64,000 nucleotides of DNA from Parvibaculum sp035325945 (GCF_035325945.1 NZ_DAOKYX010000001.1:62001-126000), one strand, 5' to 3'; shown: positions 48,412 to 57,262, numbered from the stretch's first letter. The notes: generated by a model not told the origin, from the letters alone. Program-made: numbers and translations.

Positions 48412-49374
48412 ATGGCGAAGGACTATACCGGCGGCGCGGCCCTCTCCACGCCGCGTCCCTATCTGGTGCGGATGATCCTCTTCCTGCTCCTTGTCGGGTT
48501 TCTGCTCCTCATTCTCTCGCCGCAGCTCAAGACGGCCTATTTCACCAATCCGGGGCTCAACACGCTCATCATCGGCGTGCTCACGCTCGGCATTCTCTAT
48601 GGCTTCCGGCAGATTCTGGTGCTCGGCCCCGAAGTGCGCTGGGTGAACGCCTTCCGCCGTGCCGATCCGGGACTGGCGATCCCGCCCGCGCCGCGCCTCC
48701 TTGCGCCGATGGCGACCATGCTCGGCGAGCGCAAGGGACGCATGCAGCTCAACGCGCTCACCATGCGCTCGCTCCTCGACTCCATCGGCTCGCGCCTCGA
48801 CGAGCAGCGCGAAATCTCGCGCTACATGATCGGCCTGCTGATCTTTCTCGGCCTGCTCGGCACGTTCTGGGGCCTTCTCACCACGGTGACTTCAGTCGGC
48901 GCGACGATCCACGGCCTCAATATCGAGACATCCGATCCCGCGACGGTCTTTCAGAATCTCAAGGCGGGACTCGAGGGGCCGCTGTCAGGCATGGGCACGT
49001 CCTTCTCGTCCTCGCTCTTCGGCCTTGCAGGCTCGCTCATTCTCGGTTTTCTCGATCTTCAGGCGGGGCAGGCGCAGAACCGCTTCTACAACGAGCTTGA
49101 AGAGTGGCTTTCGACGGTGACGGATATTTCCGGCGCGGCGGAGCCCGGCCCCGGCATGCTCGGCGAAACGCTGAAGCGGCTCGAACGCATCGAGCAGTCT
49201 CTGACCTCGGGCGGCGGCGCGAACAGCGCGCCCATGCTCGCCCTCGCCGGCCAGATCACGGCTCTCACCGAGCAGATCAAGCACGAGCAGTTGCTCATCC
49301 GGCGCCTTGCCGAAAATCAGGAAGCGCTGCGCCCCGTGCTCGATCATCTCGCGGCCAGTCTCGGCAGAAAATAA
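48412..49374 (+). CDS. MotA/TolQ/ExbB-like proton-channel protein
   Basis: A 320-residue membrane protein. Helices lie at about 22-40 (ILFLLLVGFLLLILSP), 50-68, 140-160 (YMIGLLIFLGLLGTFWGLLTTV) and 195-215 (SSSLFGLAGSLILGFLDLQAG). The last two follow the MotA/ExbB channel pattern with the conserved LGTFWGL turn. A cytoplasmic C-terminal helix tail follows. It is not flagellar: no flagellar genes are near. It is paired with the MotB-like gene 18 bases downstream. Confidence 0.85.
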   Translation: MAKDYTGGAALSTPRPYLVRMILFLLLVGFLLLILSPQLKTAYFTNPGLNTLIIGVLTLGILYGFRQILVLGPEVRWVNAFRRADPGLAIPPAPRLLAPMATMLGERKGRMQLNALTMRSLLDSIGSRLDEQREISRYMIGLLIFLGLLGTFWGLLTTVTSVGATIHGLNIETSDPATVFQNLKAGLEGPLSGMGTSFSSSLFGLAGSLILGFLDLQAGQAQNRFYNELEEWLSTVTDISGAAEPGPGMLGETLKRLERIEQSLTSGGGANSAPMLALAGQITALTEQIKHEQLLIRRLAENQEALRPVLDHLAASLGRK

Positions 49375-49392
49375 CCGGCGGGTGGGAACGGC

Positions 49393-50403
49393 ATGGCTGT
49401 CGCACACAGACGAATTCGCGGACGCGCCCCGAGCGCCGATTACTGGCCGGGCTTCGTCGACGCCATGTCGAGCCTGCTGCTCGTGCTCATCTTCCTGCTC
49501 ACCATTTTCATGCTGACGCAGTTCTTCCTGTCGCAACTCGTCTCGAGCAAGGATACCGCGCTCGAAGCGCTGCGTAGCCAGATCGCCGAACTCGTGAGCC
49601 AGCTCGCGCTGTCGAAGCAGGAGAAGGCCGACCTCCAGACCACCATCGCGACGCTTCAGGCCTCGCTCGCCGAAGCCAATGCCGAGAAGGACCGGCTCGG
49701 CGCGGCGGCAGGCGCGGGCTCGCAGGTCGCGGTCCTGCAGGACGAGCTTTCAAAGCAGAAGGAAATTTCCAGTCAGGCGCTTGCGCAGGTCGAGCTTCTC
49801 AACCAGCAGATCGCCGCGCTCCGCCGCCAGCTTGCCGCGCTGGAGGAGGCGCTCGAAGCCTCCGAAAAACGCGACCGGGAAAGCCAGGCGCAGATCGCCG
49901 ATCTCGGCCGCAGGCTCAATGCCGCGCTCGCCCAGAAGGTGCAGGAGCTTGCGAAATACCGCTCCGAATTCTTCGGCCGTCTGCGCGAAATTCTCGGCAA
50001 CCGTCCCGACATCGAGGTCGTGGGCGACCGTTTCGTCATCCAGTCGGAAATTCTCTTCGACAGCGGCTCGGCCGAGATCAATCCCTCGGGCGTCGCGCAG
50101 CTTCAGAAGATCGCGGACGCGGTGAGGGAGATCGCCGCCGAGATCCCGAACGATATCCAGTGGGTCATCCGCGTGGACGGGCACACCGACGCGAACCCGA
50201 TCCACACGGCGCAGTTCCCGTCGAACTGGTATCTGTCGAGCGCGCGCGCCATCGCCGTCGTCAACTTCATGGCGAAGCGGGGCGTGCCGCCAGAGCATCT
50301 CGCCGCGACGGGCTTCGGCGAGTTCCAGCCGCTCGATACGGGCAAGAGCGCCGCCGCCTTCAAGCGCAACCGCCGCATCGAGTTCAAGCTGACGGAGCGC
50401 TGA
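49393..50403 (+). CDS. MotB-like peptidoglycan-binding protein
   Basis: A 336-residue protein. One membrane helix (FVDAMSSLLLVLIFLLTIFM, about 20-45, with the Asp of MotB/ExbD in VDAMSS) precedes a long coiled coil (about 50-190, 140 residues of leucine/Ala/Gln heptads). An OmpA domain follows: DRFVIQSEILFDSGSAEINP, WVIRVDGHTDANPIHT, WYLSSARAIAVVNFM and FKRNRRIEFKL. With its MotA-like neighbour it should form a stator-type complex anchored in the wall. Conserved in many Hyphomicrobiales; job unknown. Confidence 0.86.
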   Translation: MAVAHRRIRGRAPSADYWPGFVDAMSSLLLVLIFLLTIFMLTQFFLSQLVSSKDTALEALRSQIAELVSQLALSKQEKADLQTTIATLQASLAEANAEKDRLGAAAGAGSQVAVLQDELSKQKEISSQALAQVELLNQQIAALRRQLAALEEALEASEKRDRESQAQIADLGRRLNAALAQKVQELAKYRSEFFGRLREILGNRPDIEVVGDRFVIQSEILFDSGSAEINPSGVAQLQKIADAVREIAAEIPNDIQWVIRVDGHTDANPIHTAQFPSNWYLSSARAIAVVNFMAKRGVPPEHLAATGFGEFQPLDTGKSAAAFKRNRRIEFKLTER

Positions 50404-50421
50404 AGGCGGGAGGAAGGGCGA

Positions 50422-51510
50422 TCAAAACGCCCTGAGTTCCTTCGACTGCTTGCAGGCGAGGATCTTCGGATCGAAGACATTGCCGATCAGCATCATGTCG
50501 CCGAAACCGGCGGCGACGCTCGATCCTGAAATCTCCTCGCCGCGATTGAGATAGATCGTTCCGGCCTTGCCGCCCTGCCCCGCACCCGGCTCGACGCGCA
50601 CCACCTGGCTCGGCGAGAGCGCCTTGGGGTCGCCCGCATGTTTCAGGAACGCCATCAGATGCGGATGGGCCGCGATGAGCAGCGCGCCGTCCGGCTCGAC
50701 GTCGATGTTGTCGAGACCGGTGCCGAGGCGCGCATAATCGCGGCTCGTGAGCGCGCCCGTCGCGGGATCACGCGTATAGATATGCAGCGCGGCGCCCAGC
50801 ATTTCCGAGACATAGAGCGTCTTGCCGTCCGGGCTCACATTGATGCCGTTCGCAAAGAGAAGCCTGTCGGCAGCGGCATGCGCCGAAGCGCCATCGTAAT
50901 AGACGACATTGGCGTTACGCAGCAGAAGGAGATCGCTCAGCCTTCCGCCGAGCCCTTTCGAGCCGTGATCATTCGTGGCGTAGAACGCTTCGGGGCCGAC
51001 CGCCACGACATCGTTCAGCGAAGCGAAGAGTGGATCCGCGACCGTCTTCACATGCGTGAGCAGACCATCCGCCGCGATATCGAAAATCTCGACCGCCTCG
51101 CCCTTCGCCGCGTGGTTGACGACGAAGAGGCGGCGCTCACCGCCCGCGCCGACATAGAGGCTGAGGCCATGGGGCTTGAAGTCGGCCGGCTCGTTCGCCG
51201 TGACCGGGCGGAGCGCCCATTCCGCCTGCGGCGCCTTCAAATCGATCACATAGATGCCGCCGCGCGTGGCCTCATGCCCGGCCATCGCGGCGCGCCGGTC
51301 GAAGGCCGAGACGAAGGCCAGGCCGCGCTCGCGGTCGATCTGAATATCCTCCGGCCCCGGCACGGAGGCGATCGTCCGGCATTCAGCGGGAACTTCCGCC
51401 CGGATGTCGGTGAAAAACCCCGCCGCCGAAAGGAAGCGCCAGACGAGCACGCTCGCGATGACGGCGACAGCGAATACGGCGATAATGGCTCTGCGCAAGA
51501 GCGGTGACAT
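50422..51510 (-). CDS. arylesterase/paraoxonase-like beta-propeller protein
   Basis: A 362-residue protein. It has one N-terminal membrane anchor (AIIAVFAVAVIASVLVW) and a six-bladed propeller of the serum-paraoxonase/SMP-30 type. Calcium-site-like segments are PGPEDIQIDRERGLAFVSAF, KPHGLSLYV, LNDVVAVGPEAFYATNDH and FANGINVSPDGKTLYVSEM. The start at 51510 has GGGAGGG upstream. Lactonase or arylesterase activity is likely; the substrate is unknown. It follows the ABC exporter on the same strand by 22 bases. Confidence 0.86.
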   Translation of the reverse strand: MSPLLRRAIIAVFAVAVIASVLVWRFLSAAGFFTDIRAEVPAECRTIASVPGPEDIQIDRERGLAFVSAFDRRAAMAGHEATRGGIYVIDLKAPQAEWALRPVTANEPADFKPHGLSLYVGAGGERRLFVVNHAAKGEAVEIFDIAADGLLTHVKTVADPLFASLNDVVAVGPEAFYATNDHGSKGLGGRLSDLLLLRNANVVYYDGASAHAAADRLLFANGINVSPDGKTLYVSEMLGAALHIYTRDPATGALTSRDYARLGTGLDNIDVEPDGALLIAAHPHLMAFLKHAGDPKALSPSQVVRVEPGAGQGGKAGTIYLNRGEEISGSSVAAGFGDMMLIGNVFDPKILACKQSKELRAF

Positions 51511-51532
51511 GTTCCCTTCCCTCCCGATTTGT

Positions 51533-53374
51533 TCAGTGCAGCGCGGCGCTTTGGGGCTCGCCACCCAATATGTCGCCCGTGAATTGCAGGCGGGCGAGCC
51601 TGCTGTAAAGGCCGCCCTGCCGCACAAGCTCGTCATGCGTGCCGGAGGCGACGATGCGGCCTTCCTCCATGACGATGATGCGATCGGCCTTGAGAACGGT
51701 CGCGAGCCGGTGCGCGATCACGAGCGTCGTGTGGCCCCGCATCAGCCCTTCGAGCGCCGCCTGAACGAGCGTCTCGCTTTCCGCGTCGAGCGCCGACGTC
51801 GCCTCGTCGAGAAGAAGCACCGGCGCATCGCGCAGGATGGCGCGCGCGATGGCGACGCGCTGGCGCTGTCCGCCTGAAAGCGTGACGCCGCGCTCGCCCA
51901 CCTGCGTCGCATAGCCCTGAGGCAGCGAGACGATGAAATCGTGGATGCGCGCGGCCTTCGCGGCGGCGATGACATCTTCCTCGCTCGCATCGGGCCGCCC
52001 GTAGCGGATGTTCTCCGCGACGCTCATGCCGAAGACGACCGTCTCCTGCGGCACGACGCCGAGGCGGCTGCGAAGCTCGCCGGGCTCGACCTGGGAAATA
52101 TCAACGCCATCGAGGCGAATACTGCCCGACTTCGGATCGTAGAAACGCAGCAGAAGCTGAAACACCGTGCTCTTGCCCGCGCCCGATGGCCCGACGATCG
52201 CCACCGTCTCGCCGGACTTCACATCGAGAGAGAAATCGCGCAAGGCCGAGACATGGGGCCGCGTCGGATAGGCGAAGGTCACGCGGTCGAAGCTGATCGC
52301 GCCGCGAGCGGGCAGAGGCAGCGCCCTGGGCGACTGCGGCGCGCGGATTTCAGGTTCGATAGCCAGCAGCTCCATCAGCCGCTCGGTTGCGCCAGAGGCC
52401 ATCTGCATGTCGCCCCAGACCTCCGAAAGGGCGGCGAGCGACGTCGCCGCGAAGACCGCATAGAGAATGAACTGAAGCAGCGCGCCGCCCGACATGGTGC
52501 CTACGACGACCGCATGGGCGCCGAACCAGAGCACGCCGACGACGCTCGAAAGTCCCATGAAGAAGACGAGCGCAGTGAGCACGGCGCGTGCCGTGATGCG
52601 CGCCCGCGCGGTAACGAAGGAGCGCTCCACCGTCTCGGCGAAGCGCTGCCGGTCGATCTCCTCATGCGTGAAGGCTTGCACGGTCTGGATGGCGTTGAGG
52701 CTTTCCGTGCCGAAGGCGCTCGAATCCGCGAGGCGGTCCTGGCTCGCGCGCGACAGGCGGCGCACCCAGCGCCCGAAGATCACGAGCGGCAGAACGATCA
52801 TCGGAATGGCGAGAAGCACGAGGCCGGAGAGCCATGTGCTCGTCACCGCCATCATGGATGCCGCGCCGATGAAGAGGAAGACGTTCCGCAATGCGACGGA
52901 GGCGGAGGAACCGACAACGGTCTTGATGAGCGTCGTGTCCGCCGTGAGGCGCGAGAGCACCTCGCCCGTGCGCGTCACCTCGAAGAAGGCGGGCGAGAGC
53001 TTCAGCACATGGGCATAGACGGCCTCGCGCAGATCTGCGACGACGCGCTCGCCGATCCAGCTCACGAAAAAGAAGCGCATGGCGCTCGCGACCCCGAGAA
53101 GTGCCGCGATGCCGATCAGCGCGAGGAAATAGGTGTCGATGAAATCGGCGCTCGTCTGGTTGAAGCCATTGTCGAGCAGGCGGCGGCCGGCGATGGGCAC
53201 GGCGAGCGTTGCAAGCGTCGCGAAGACGAGCGAGACGAAAGCGAGCGCCACCATGATCCGGTAGCGGCCGATGAAGGGCATGAGTTTGGCGAGCGGCCGG
53301 ACGCCCCTGGCGGGCCTTCGGCGCTGGGCTTCTTCCTCGATGGCTTCAACCACCGGATTCGATGTCTCGCTCAT
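51533..53374 (-). CDS. MsbA-like ABC exporter (fused permease-ATPase)
   Basis: A 613-residue half-transporter. Residues about 25-320 form six membrane helices, and about 350-600 form the ATPase. The ATPase has Walker A IVGPSGAGKST, Q-loop GVVPQETVVFG, signature TLSGGQRQRVAIARA, Walker B VLLLDEATSALD and H-loop LVIAHRLATV. It starts MSETSNPVVEAIEEEAQRRR at 53374; the longer frame is intergenic. The substrate may be lipid or drug. It forms a two-gene unit with the paraoxonase-like gene. Confidence 0.93.
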   Translation of the reverse strand: MSETSNPVVEAIEEEAQRRRPARGVRPLAKLMPFIGRYRIMVALAFVSLVFATLATLAVPIAGRRLLDNGFNQTSADFIDTYFLALIGIAALLGVASAMRFFFVSWIGERVVADLREAVYAHVLKLSPAFFEVTRTGEVLSRLTADTTLIKTVVGSSASVALRNVFLFIGAASMMAVTSTWLSGLVLLAIPMIVLPLVIFGRWVRRLSRASQDRLADSSAFGTESLNAIQTVQAFTHEEIDRQRFAETVERSFVTARARITARAVLTALVFFMGLSSVVGVLWFGAHAVVVGTMSGGALLQFILYAVFAATSLAALSEVWGDMQMASGATERLMELLAIEPEIRAPQSPRALPLPARGAISFDRVTFAYPTRPHVSALRDFSLDVKSGETVAIVGPSGAGKSTVFQLLLRFYDPKSGSIRLDGVDISQVEPGELRSRLGVVPQETVVFGMSVAENIRYGRPDASEEDVIAAAKAARIHDFIVSLPQGYATQVGERGVTLSGGQRQRVAIARAILRDAPVLLLDEATSALDAESETLVQAALEGLMRGHTTLVIAHRLATVLKADRIIVMEEGRIVASGTHDELVRQGGLYSRLARLQFTGDILGGEPQSAALH

Positions 53375-53532
53375 GGATGGCCGCCGGGTCAGATTTGCGA
53401 GGTCGCGGGCAGCCCCCAGAAGGACACCCTGACCGTTCATATAGCAACCCTTGCCCCGTCGGGCCAATCCGAAGCCGGTCCGGGTCCCCGCGCCCAATCG
53501 CCCCAGCGCGTCGCTTAGGGCGGAGCTTGGCC

Positions 53533-53561
53533 TTGTATTGGGCTCACTCCTTGGCTATAAG
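53533..53561 (+). promoter_or_regulatory. rpmE promoter (sigma70-like)
   Basis: TTGTAT at 53533-53538 and TATAAG at 53556-53561 are separated by 17 bases and lie about 75 bases before the rpmE start. Confidence 0.6.
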
Positions 53562-53636
53562 CCCCCATTCCCGGCGCGCCAGCGATCGGCAGCCCCGGTT
53601 TCCGGCATTTTTTGTGATCTGAGAAGGCGTAGAGCC

Positions 53637-53864
53637 ATGAAGAAAGACATTCATCCCGACTACCACATGATCACCGTGGCGATGACGGACGGGACGACCT
53701 TCCAGACCCGCTCGACCTACGGCAAGGAGGGCGACACGCTCACCCTCGACATCGACCCGAAGACCCATCCGGCCTGGACCGGCGGCGGCCAGCAGATCGT
53801 CGACCGCGGCGGCCGCGTCAGCCGCTTCAAGCAGAAGTTCGGCAATCTCGGCGGCAAGGCCTGA
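53637..53864 (+). CDS. rpmE: 50S ribosomal protein L31
   Basis: A 75-residue bL31, starting MKKDIHPDYHMITVAMTDGT at 53637. It ends with the HPAWTGG and GRVSRFKQKFGNL blocks typical of alphaproteobacterial L31. It has no CxxC pairs, so it is the zinc-free form and the cell's L31 would not be a zinc store. A clear promoter precedes it and a strong terminator follows. Confidence 0.97.
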   Translation: MKKDIHPDYHMITVAMTDGTTFQTRSTYGKEGDTLTLDIDPKTHPAWTGGGQQIVDRGGRVSRFKQKFGNLGGKA

Positions 53865-53892
53865 GGTTCACGGAAGCTTCGCTTCAAACGAC

Positions 53893-53919
53893 AAAGCCCC
53901 GCTCGTGCGGGGCTTTTTC
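53893..53919 (+). terminator. intrinsic terminator of rpmE
   Basis: AAAGCCCCGC-TCGT-GCGGGGCTTTTT is a perfect 10-bp stem with a T-run, 28 bases past the rpmE stop. Confidence 0.93.
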
Positions 53920-53959
53920 ATTGGCGGACCATGAAGCTCCGGACCTGCCCAAGGGATCA

Positions 53960-54520
53960 TCAGGCGCCCCGGCCCCATTCGCGCTGGAGGGTTTCGCGGA
54001 AGAACGCCTCGACGCGATCGAACTGCTCGGCCAGCGGACGGCTCGCCTCCACGACTTCCGGTTCCGCGCGCAGTCCCGCATCGAGCCTTTCGATGCGCGC
54101 ATAGAGAAGCTCGGAACGCATGATGAGGTCGATCAGCGGCTCCGGCAGGACGTGATTGCCGGAAAGGCGCGCCGAACGGGCGATCTCCTTCGACGCCAGG
54201 CGGTATTTCGCGGCCATGGATTCCTCGTGCGAAATCTCGCCTTCATGCACGGCCTTGCGGACGAGAAGCCAGGCTGCCACCTGCATGAGCCGCGTCGTGA
54301 GCCGCATGCTTTCGCCCGCATAGGCGAGCGATGCGTCCCGCGAGAGATTGCGCGAGGCGTCGCGGCCCGGCCCGTCGAGATAGGCCGACGTCTCCTCCAC
54401 GAGGCGCATGCCTTCCTCGTAGGTGCGCTGAAAGAGGCCGGAGGACATGAACTCGCCGATGCTCACATCCTCGCCCGCAAACTGCACATCGCCAGCGCCG
54501 CCAAACCGATCCGCACTCAT
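53960..54520 (-). CDS. rcdA: RcdA (DUF1465), CtrA-degradation adaptor
   Basis: A 186-residue helical-bundle protein of the DUF1465 family. FMSSGLFQRTYEEGMRLVEE, LSRDASLAYAGESMRLTTRLMQVAAWLL and SARLSGNHVLPEPLIDLIMRSELLYARI are the conserved blocks. In Caulobacter RcdA bridges CpdR/ClpXP to CtrA and other substrates. ATG 54520 was chosen because GAGGG precedes it and the family begins there; 30 further in-frame codons exist upstream. Confidence 0.9.
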   Translation of the reverse strand: MSADRFGGAGDVQFAGEDVSIGEFMSSGLFQRTYEEGMRLVEETSAYLDGPGRDASRNLSRDASLAYAGESMRLTTRLMQVAAWLLVRKAVHEGEISHEESMAAKYRLASKEIARSARLSGNHVLPEPLIDLIMRSELLYARIERLDAGLRAEPEVVEASRPLAEQFDRVEAFFRETLQREWGRGA

Positions 54521-54637
54521 CCCCTGACCCTCTTCTCTGGTCCGTGCCAGAGCGGCACGGATGCCCGATGAAGGATCAACATTCATGCCAACCGCTCGCG
54601 CGGAAGGCATGTCGAGATGTGTGTGAAGTGCTCGATC

Positions 54638-54740
54638 AAAAAAAGAGCCGCGGAGTGCCCGCGGCTCAGTTGTAACAGGGAGGCGTCAAACAGAGTGGAT
54701 AGGAACCACTCAGAATCCAGAAGATCTGGATTACGCAAGG
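54638..54740 (-). ncRNA. small RNA, suhB/MmgR-like candidate
   Basis: On the minus strand two hairpins occur: AATCCAGA-TCT-TCTGGATT (54732-54714) and GAGTGG-TTCCTAT-CCACTC (54711-54693, with flanking pairs). They are followed by unpaired TGACGCCTCCCTGTTACAAC. The end is a terminator, GAGCCGCGG-GCACT-CCGCGGCTC plus seven T (54667-54638). The CCTCCCTGTT single-stranded patch before the terminator is what I recall of the alphaproteobacterial suhB/MmgR (alpha-r8) sRNA. No protein frame accounts for it. Confidence 0.62.
54645..54667 (-). terminator. terminator of the small RNA
   Basis: A perfect 9-bp GC stem followed by T7 (54644-54638) on the minus strand. The next minus-strand gene (rcdA) starts 118 bases further on. 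Confidence 0.92.
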
Positions 54741-54879
54741 TCACCCTAGCAACCATATGTTTATCAAATCGTGAATTGCCCGGCAAATGGGCACTGGGCG
54801 CCGGGCAGGAGCGCGCGATCCAGATCTACTTGTTTTCCCCGGAAAATTGCGCTCCGCCAATATGTTAGCTCTTGCTAAC
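54741..54879. other. region upstream of the small RNA
   Basis: Gene-free and less GC-rich than the surroundings. It holds the expected minus-strand promoter of the small RNA. GTTAGCAAGAGCTAAC-like pairing is visible at about 54862-54878 (TTAGCTCTTGCTAA), a small palindrome that could end the DUF1192 transcript. Confidence 0.35.
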
Positions 54880-55080
54880 TTACTTCTTGAAAAGTGCCTC
54901 CGCCGCCGTGCGCGTGCCGTGTTTCCGCTCCAGTTGCGCGCGGATGCGTGCGATTTCGGCCTCGAGGGCGCTGATTCGCTCATTGAGTTCCTCGATGCCG
55001 AGCAGGCTCAGATCCTCGCGCGAGAGTGCGGCCAGCGCCTCGCCCCTGCGCTTGCGCGGCTCAAGATCGTCCGTATCCAT
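54880..55080 (-). CDS. DUF1192 family small protein
   Basis: A 66-residue protein: a short N-terminal segment (DDLEPRKRRGEALAALSRED), then LSLLGIEELNERISALEAEIARIRAQLE, an amphipathic coiled coil, and a basic tail. This is the DUF1192 pattern of small Hyphomicrobiales proteins, found divergent to a quinone oxidoreductase. Function unknown. Confidence 0.85.
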   Translation of the reverse strand: MDTDDLEPRKRRGEALAALSREDLSLLGIEELNERISALEAEIARIRAQLERKHGTRTAAEALFKK

Positions 55081-55184
55081 GGGCTATCTCCTCATTGCCT
55101 CGGCGTGGGTCAGGTTGCCAGTCTCGGAGGGCTTGGATAGACCTTCAAGTGTCCCCGCGCCAGACCGGACCCGAGAGGCCCCCC

Positions 55185-56198
55185 ATGTCCCCGACCAAGT
55201 CCCCGACCCTGCCCGACCAGATGAGAGCCATCGCCATTCGCGAGCCCGGCGGCCCGGACGTGCTTGTCCCGGTTCGGATCGCCCGGCCGGAGCCCGGCCA
55301 TGGCGAGATCCTGATCCGGGTCGAGGCGGCTGGCGTGAACCGGCCCGATACGATCCAGCGCATGGGGCTTTACCCGCCGCCGCCCGGCGCGCCCGCGACA
55401 CCGGGCCTTGAGGTTGCAGGCGAGGTCGTCGCGGCCGGTCCCGGCGTCACGCATTGGCGGCAGGGCGACCGCGTCTGCGCCCTTCTGGGGGGTGGCGGAT
55501 ATGCCGAATATGCGACGGTGCACGAGACCCATGCGCTGCCGATACCGACGGGTTTCACCGCCATCGAGGCGGCGGGCCTGCCGGAAACCTTCTTCACCGT
55601 CTGGACCAATGTCTTCGAGCGGGGCAGGCTCGCCGCGGGCGAAACATTCCTCGTTCATGGCGGCTCGAGCGGCATCGGCACGACTGCGATCCAGCTTGCC
55701 CGCGCCTTCGGCGCCCGCGTCTTCGCCACCGCGGGCTCAGCCGAGAAGTGCGCTGCCTGCCGCGATCTCGGGGCGGAGGCAGCCATCAATTATCGCGAGC
55801 AGGATTTCGTCGCCGAGGCGAAGCGCCTGACCGGCGGGCGCGGCGTCGATGTCATTCTGGACATGGTCGGCGGCGACTATATCGCCCGCAACATGCAGGC
55901 CGCCGCGCAGGACGGACGCATCGTCTCCATCGCCTTCCTCAACGGCTCGACCGCCGAGGTCAATTTCATGCCGATGATGCTGAAGCGGCTGACGCTCACC
56001 GGCTCGACGCTCCGCCCGCGCGGGATCGAGGAGAAGGCGGCGCTTGCCCTGGCGCTGCGCGAAAAGGTCTGGCCGCTTCTCGATGCCGGCCGGGTGCGGC
56101 CACGGATCGACGCGACCTTCCCTCTCGAGGAAGCCTCCAGAGCGCACGAGCTTATGGAAAAAAGCAGCCATATCGGGAAGATCGTCCTCACCCTTTGA
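55185..56198 (+). CDS. NAD(P)H-quinone oxidoreductase, PIG3 family
   Basis: A 337-residue zinc-free MDR protein. GPDVLVPVRIARPEPGHGEILI, VEAAGVNRPDTIQRMGLYPPPPG (PIG3 signature), ALLGGGGYAEYATV, the nucleotide fold VHGGSSGIGTTAIQLARAFG and STLRPRGIEEKAAL all fit TIGR02824. It reduces quinones with NADPH. The start at 55185 includes 12 residues before the conserved MRAIAIREPGGP; the internal ATG is a fair alternative. Divergent from DUF1192. Confidence 0.93.
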   Translation: MSPTKSPTLPDQMRAIAIREPGGPDVLVPVRIARPEPGHGEILIRVEAAGVNRPDTIQRMGLYPPPPGAPATPGLEVAGEVVAAGPGVTHWRQGDRVCALLGGGGYAEYATVHETHALPIPTGFTAIEAAGLPETFFTVWTNVFERGRLAAGETFLVHGGSSGIGTTAIQLARAFGARVFATAGSAEKCAACRDLGAEAAINYREQDFVAEAKRLTGGRGVDVILDMVGGDYIARNMQAAAQDGRIVSIAFLNGSTAEVNFMPMMLKRLTLTGSTLRPRGIEEKAALALALREKVWPLLDAGRVRPRIDATFPLEEASRAHELMEKSSHIGKIVLTL

Positions 56199-56367
56199 AG
56201 GAAGACGAGCGGAGCGCCGCCCGAAAATCGCCGAAAAGCCCTGCGCCAAACCCGCCATTGGTCTTTCATTGGGCGGCTTTTCCCCTTATATAACGCCGAT
56301 ACCCACTCATCCCGAGGAAGAGAAAAGGGTTCGTCCGGATGACGTCCGGGTGAATCAGAGGAACAAC

Positions 56368-57102
56368 ATGACTCAGCCCCTCATGCCCAAGGCGACGGCC
56401 GTCTGGCTCGTCGAAAACACCTCTCTCACCTTCGATCAGGTCGCCGATTTCTGCGGTCTGCACGTTCTGGAGGTGAAGGGCATCGCCGACGGTGACGTCG
56501 CGCAGGGCATCAAGGGCCTCGATCCTGTTGCCTCGGGCCAGCTCACGCGCGCCGAGATCGAGCGCTGCCAGAAGGACCCCGCGACACGGCTGAAGCAGGC
56601 GGAGAGCAAGTACAAGCTGCCGCCCATCCAGCCGCGCAAGGGCCCCCGCTACACCCCCGTTTCGCGCCGTCAGGACCGGCCGGACGCGATCGCATGGCTC
56701 CTTCGCAACCATCCGGAACTCTCGGACGCGCAAATCGCCAAGCTTGTCGGCACCACCAAGCCCACGATCCAGAGCGTGCGTGACCGGAGCCACTGGAATT
56801 CGGCGAATATCAAACCGGTCGATCCTGTGACGCTCGGCCTTGCGAGCCAGATCGAACTCGACGCGGCCGTGCAGAAGGCCGCCCGCAAGCTCGAACGCGA
56901 GCGGCGCAAGGCGGAGAAGGCCGCAGGCGGCAGCGGCGAGACGCTGCTCCCGGCCTCGGAGACGATTGCGCCCGAGGCGCCGCACCACGCCACCATCGCC
57001 GCGCCCGAAGCGGCGGAAGAGAAGGAAGAGCGCAAGACCTACGACGCCGACAGCGTCTTCGCCAAACTCAAGGACGTGAAGATCGAGGAAGACGAGGAGT
57101 AG
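56368..57102 (+). CDS. trcR: TrcR (DUF1013) cell-cycle transcriptional regulator
   Basis: A 244-residue protein of the DUF1013 family, made of MucR-independent helix-turn-helix units. MPKATAVWLVENTSLTFDQVADFCGLHVLEVKGIADG is the N-terminal half in order. AWLLRNHPELSDAQIAKLVG with TTKPTIQSVRDRSHWN is a sigma/HTH-like DNA-binding region. The C-terminus is highly acidic (IEEDEE). In Caulobacter the homologue binds RNA polymerase and activates cell-cycle genes. It starts at 56368. Confidence 0.9.
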   Translation: MTQPLMPKATAVWLVENTSLTFDQVADFCGLHVLEVKGIADGDVAQGIKGLDPVASGQLTRAEIERCQKDPATRLKQAESKYKLPPIQPRKGPRYTPVSRRQDRPDAIAWLLRNHPELSDAQIAKLVGTTKPTIQSVRDRSHWNSANIKPVDPVTLGLASQIELDAAVQKAARKLERERRKAEKAAGGSGETLLPASETIAPEAPHHATIAAPEAAEEKEERKTYDADSVFAKLKDVKIEEDEE

Positions 57103-57172
57103 GAACTTCTAACGATATCGCGCTGAACTGAACTATTTGACCAATTCACTGGAAAATCGATCAAATCTGCCA

Positions 57173-57208
57173 ACAAAGCCCCTCCCCCTAACAAGGGAAG
57201 GGCTTTGC
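57173..57208. terminator. terminator-like hairpin after trcR
   Basis: CAAAGCCC-CTCCC pairs with GGGAAGGGCTTTG around a short loop. TTTG ends each strand's 3' arm, so it may serve both trcR and the converging orphan gene. Confidence 0.6.
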
Positions 57209-57262
57209 CTGATAAGCAGTTAGACAACTTTGAAAGCCACCAGAGACTACATCAACTTTGAA

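Noticed and set aside
48412..50403. A Zorya-type defence system, because of MotA-like and MotB-like proteins
   Set aside because: No ZorC, ZorD or ZorE partner follows, the MotA-like protein lacks the very long ZorA tail, and the neighbours are housekeeping genes.
54583..54786. A 67-residue protein frame on the minus strand
   Set aside because: It runs straight through a sRNA-like series of hairpins and a T7 terminator and has no ribosome-binding site or family.
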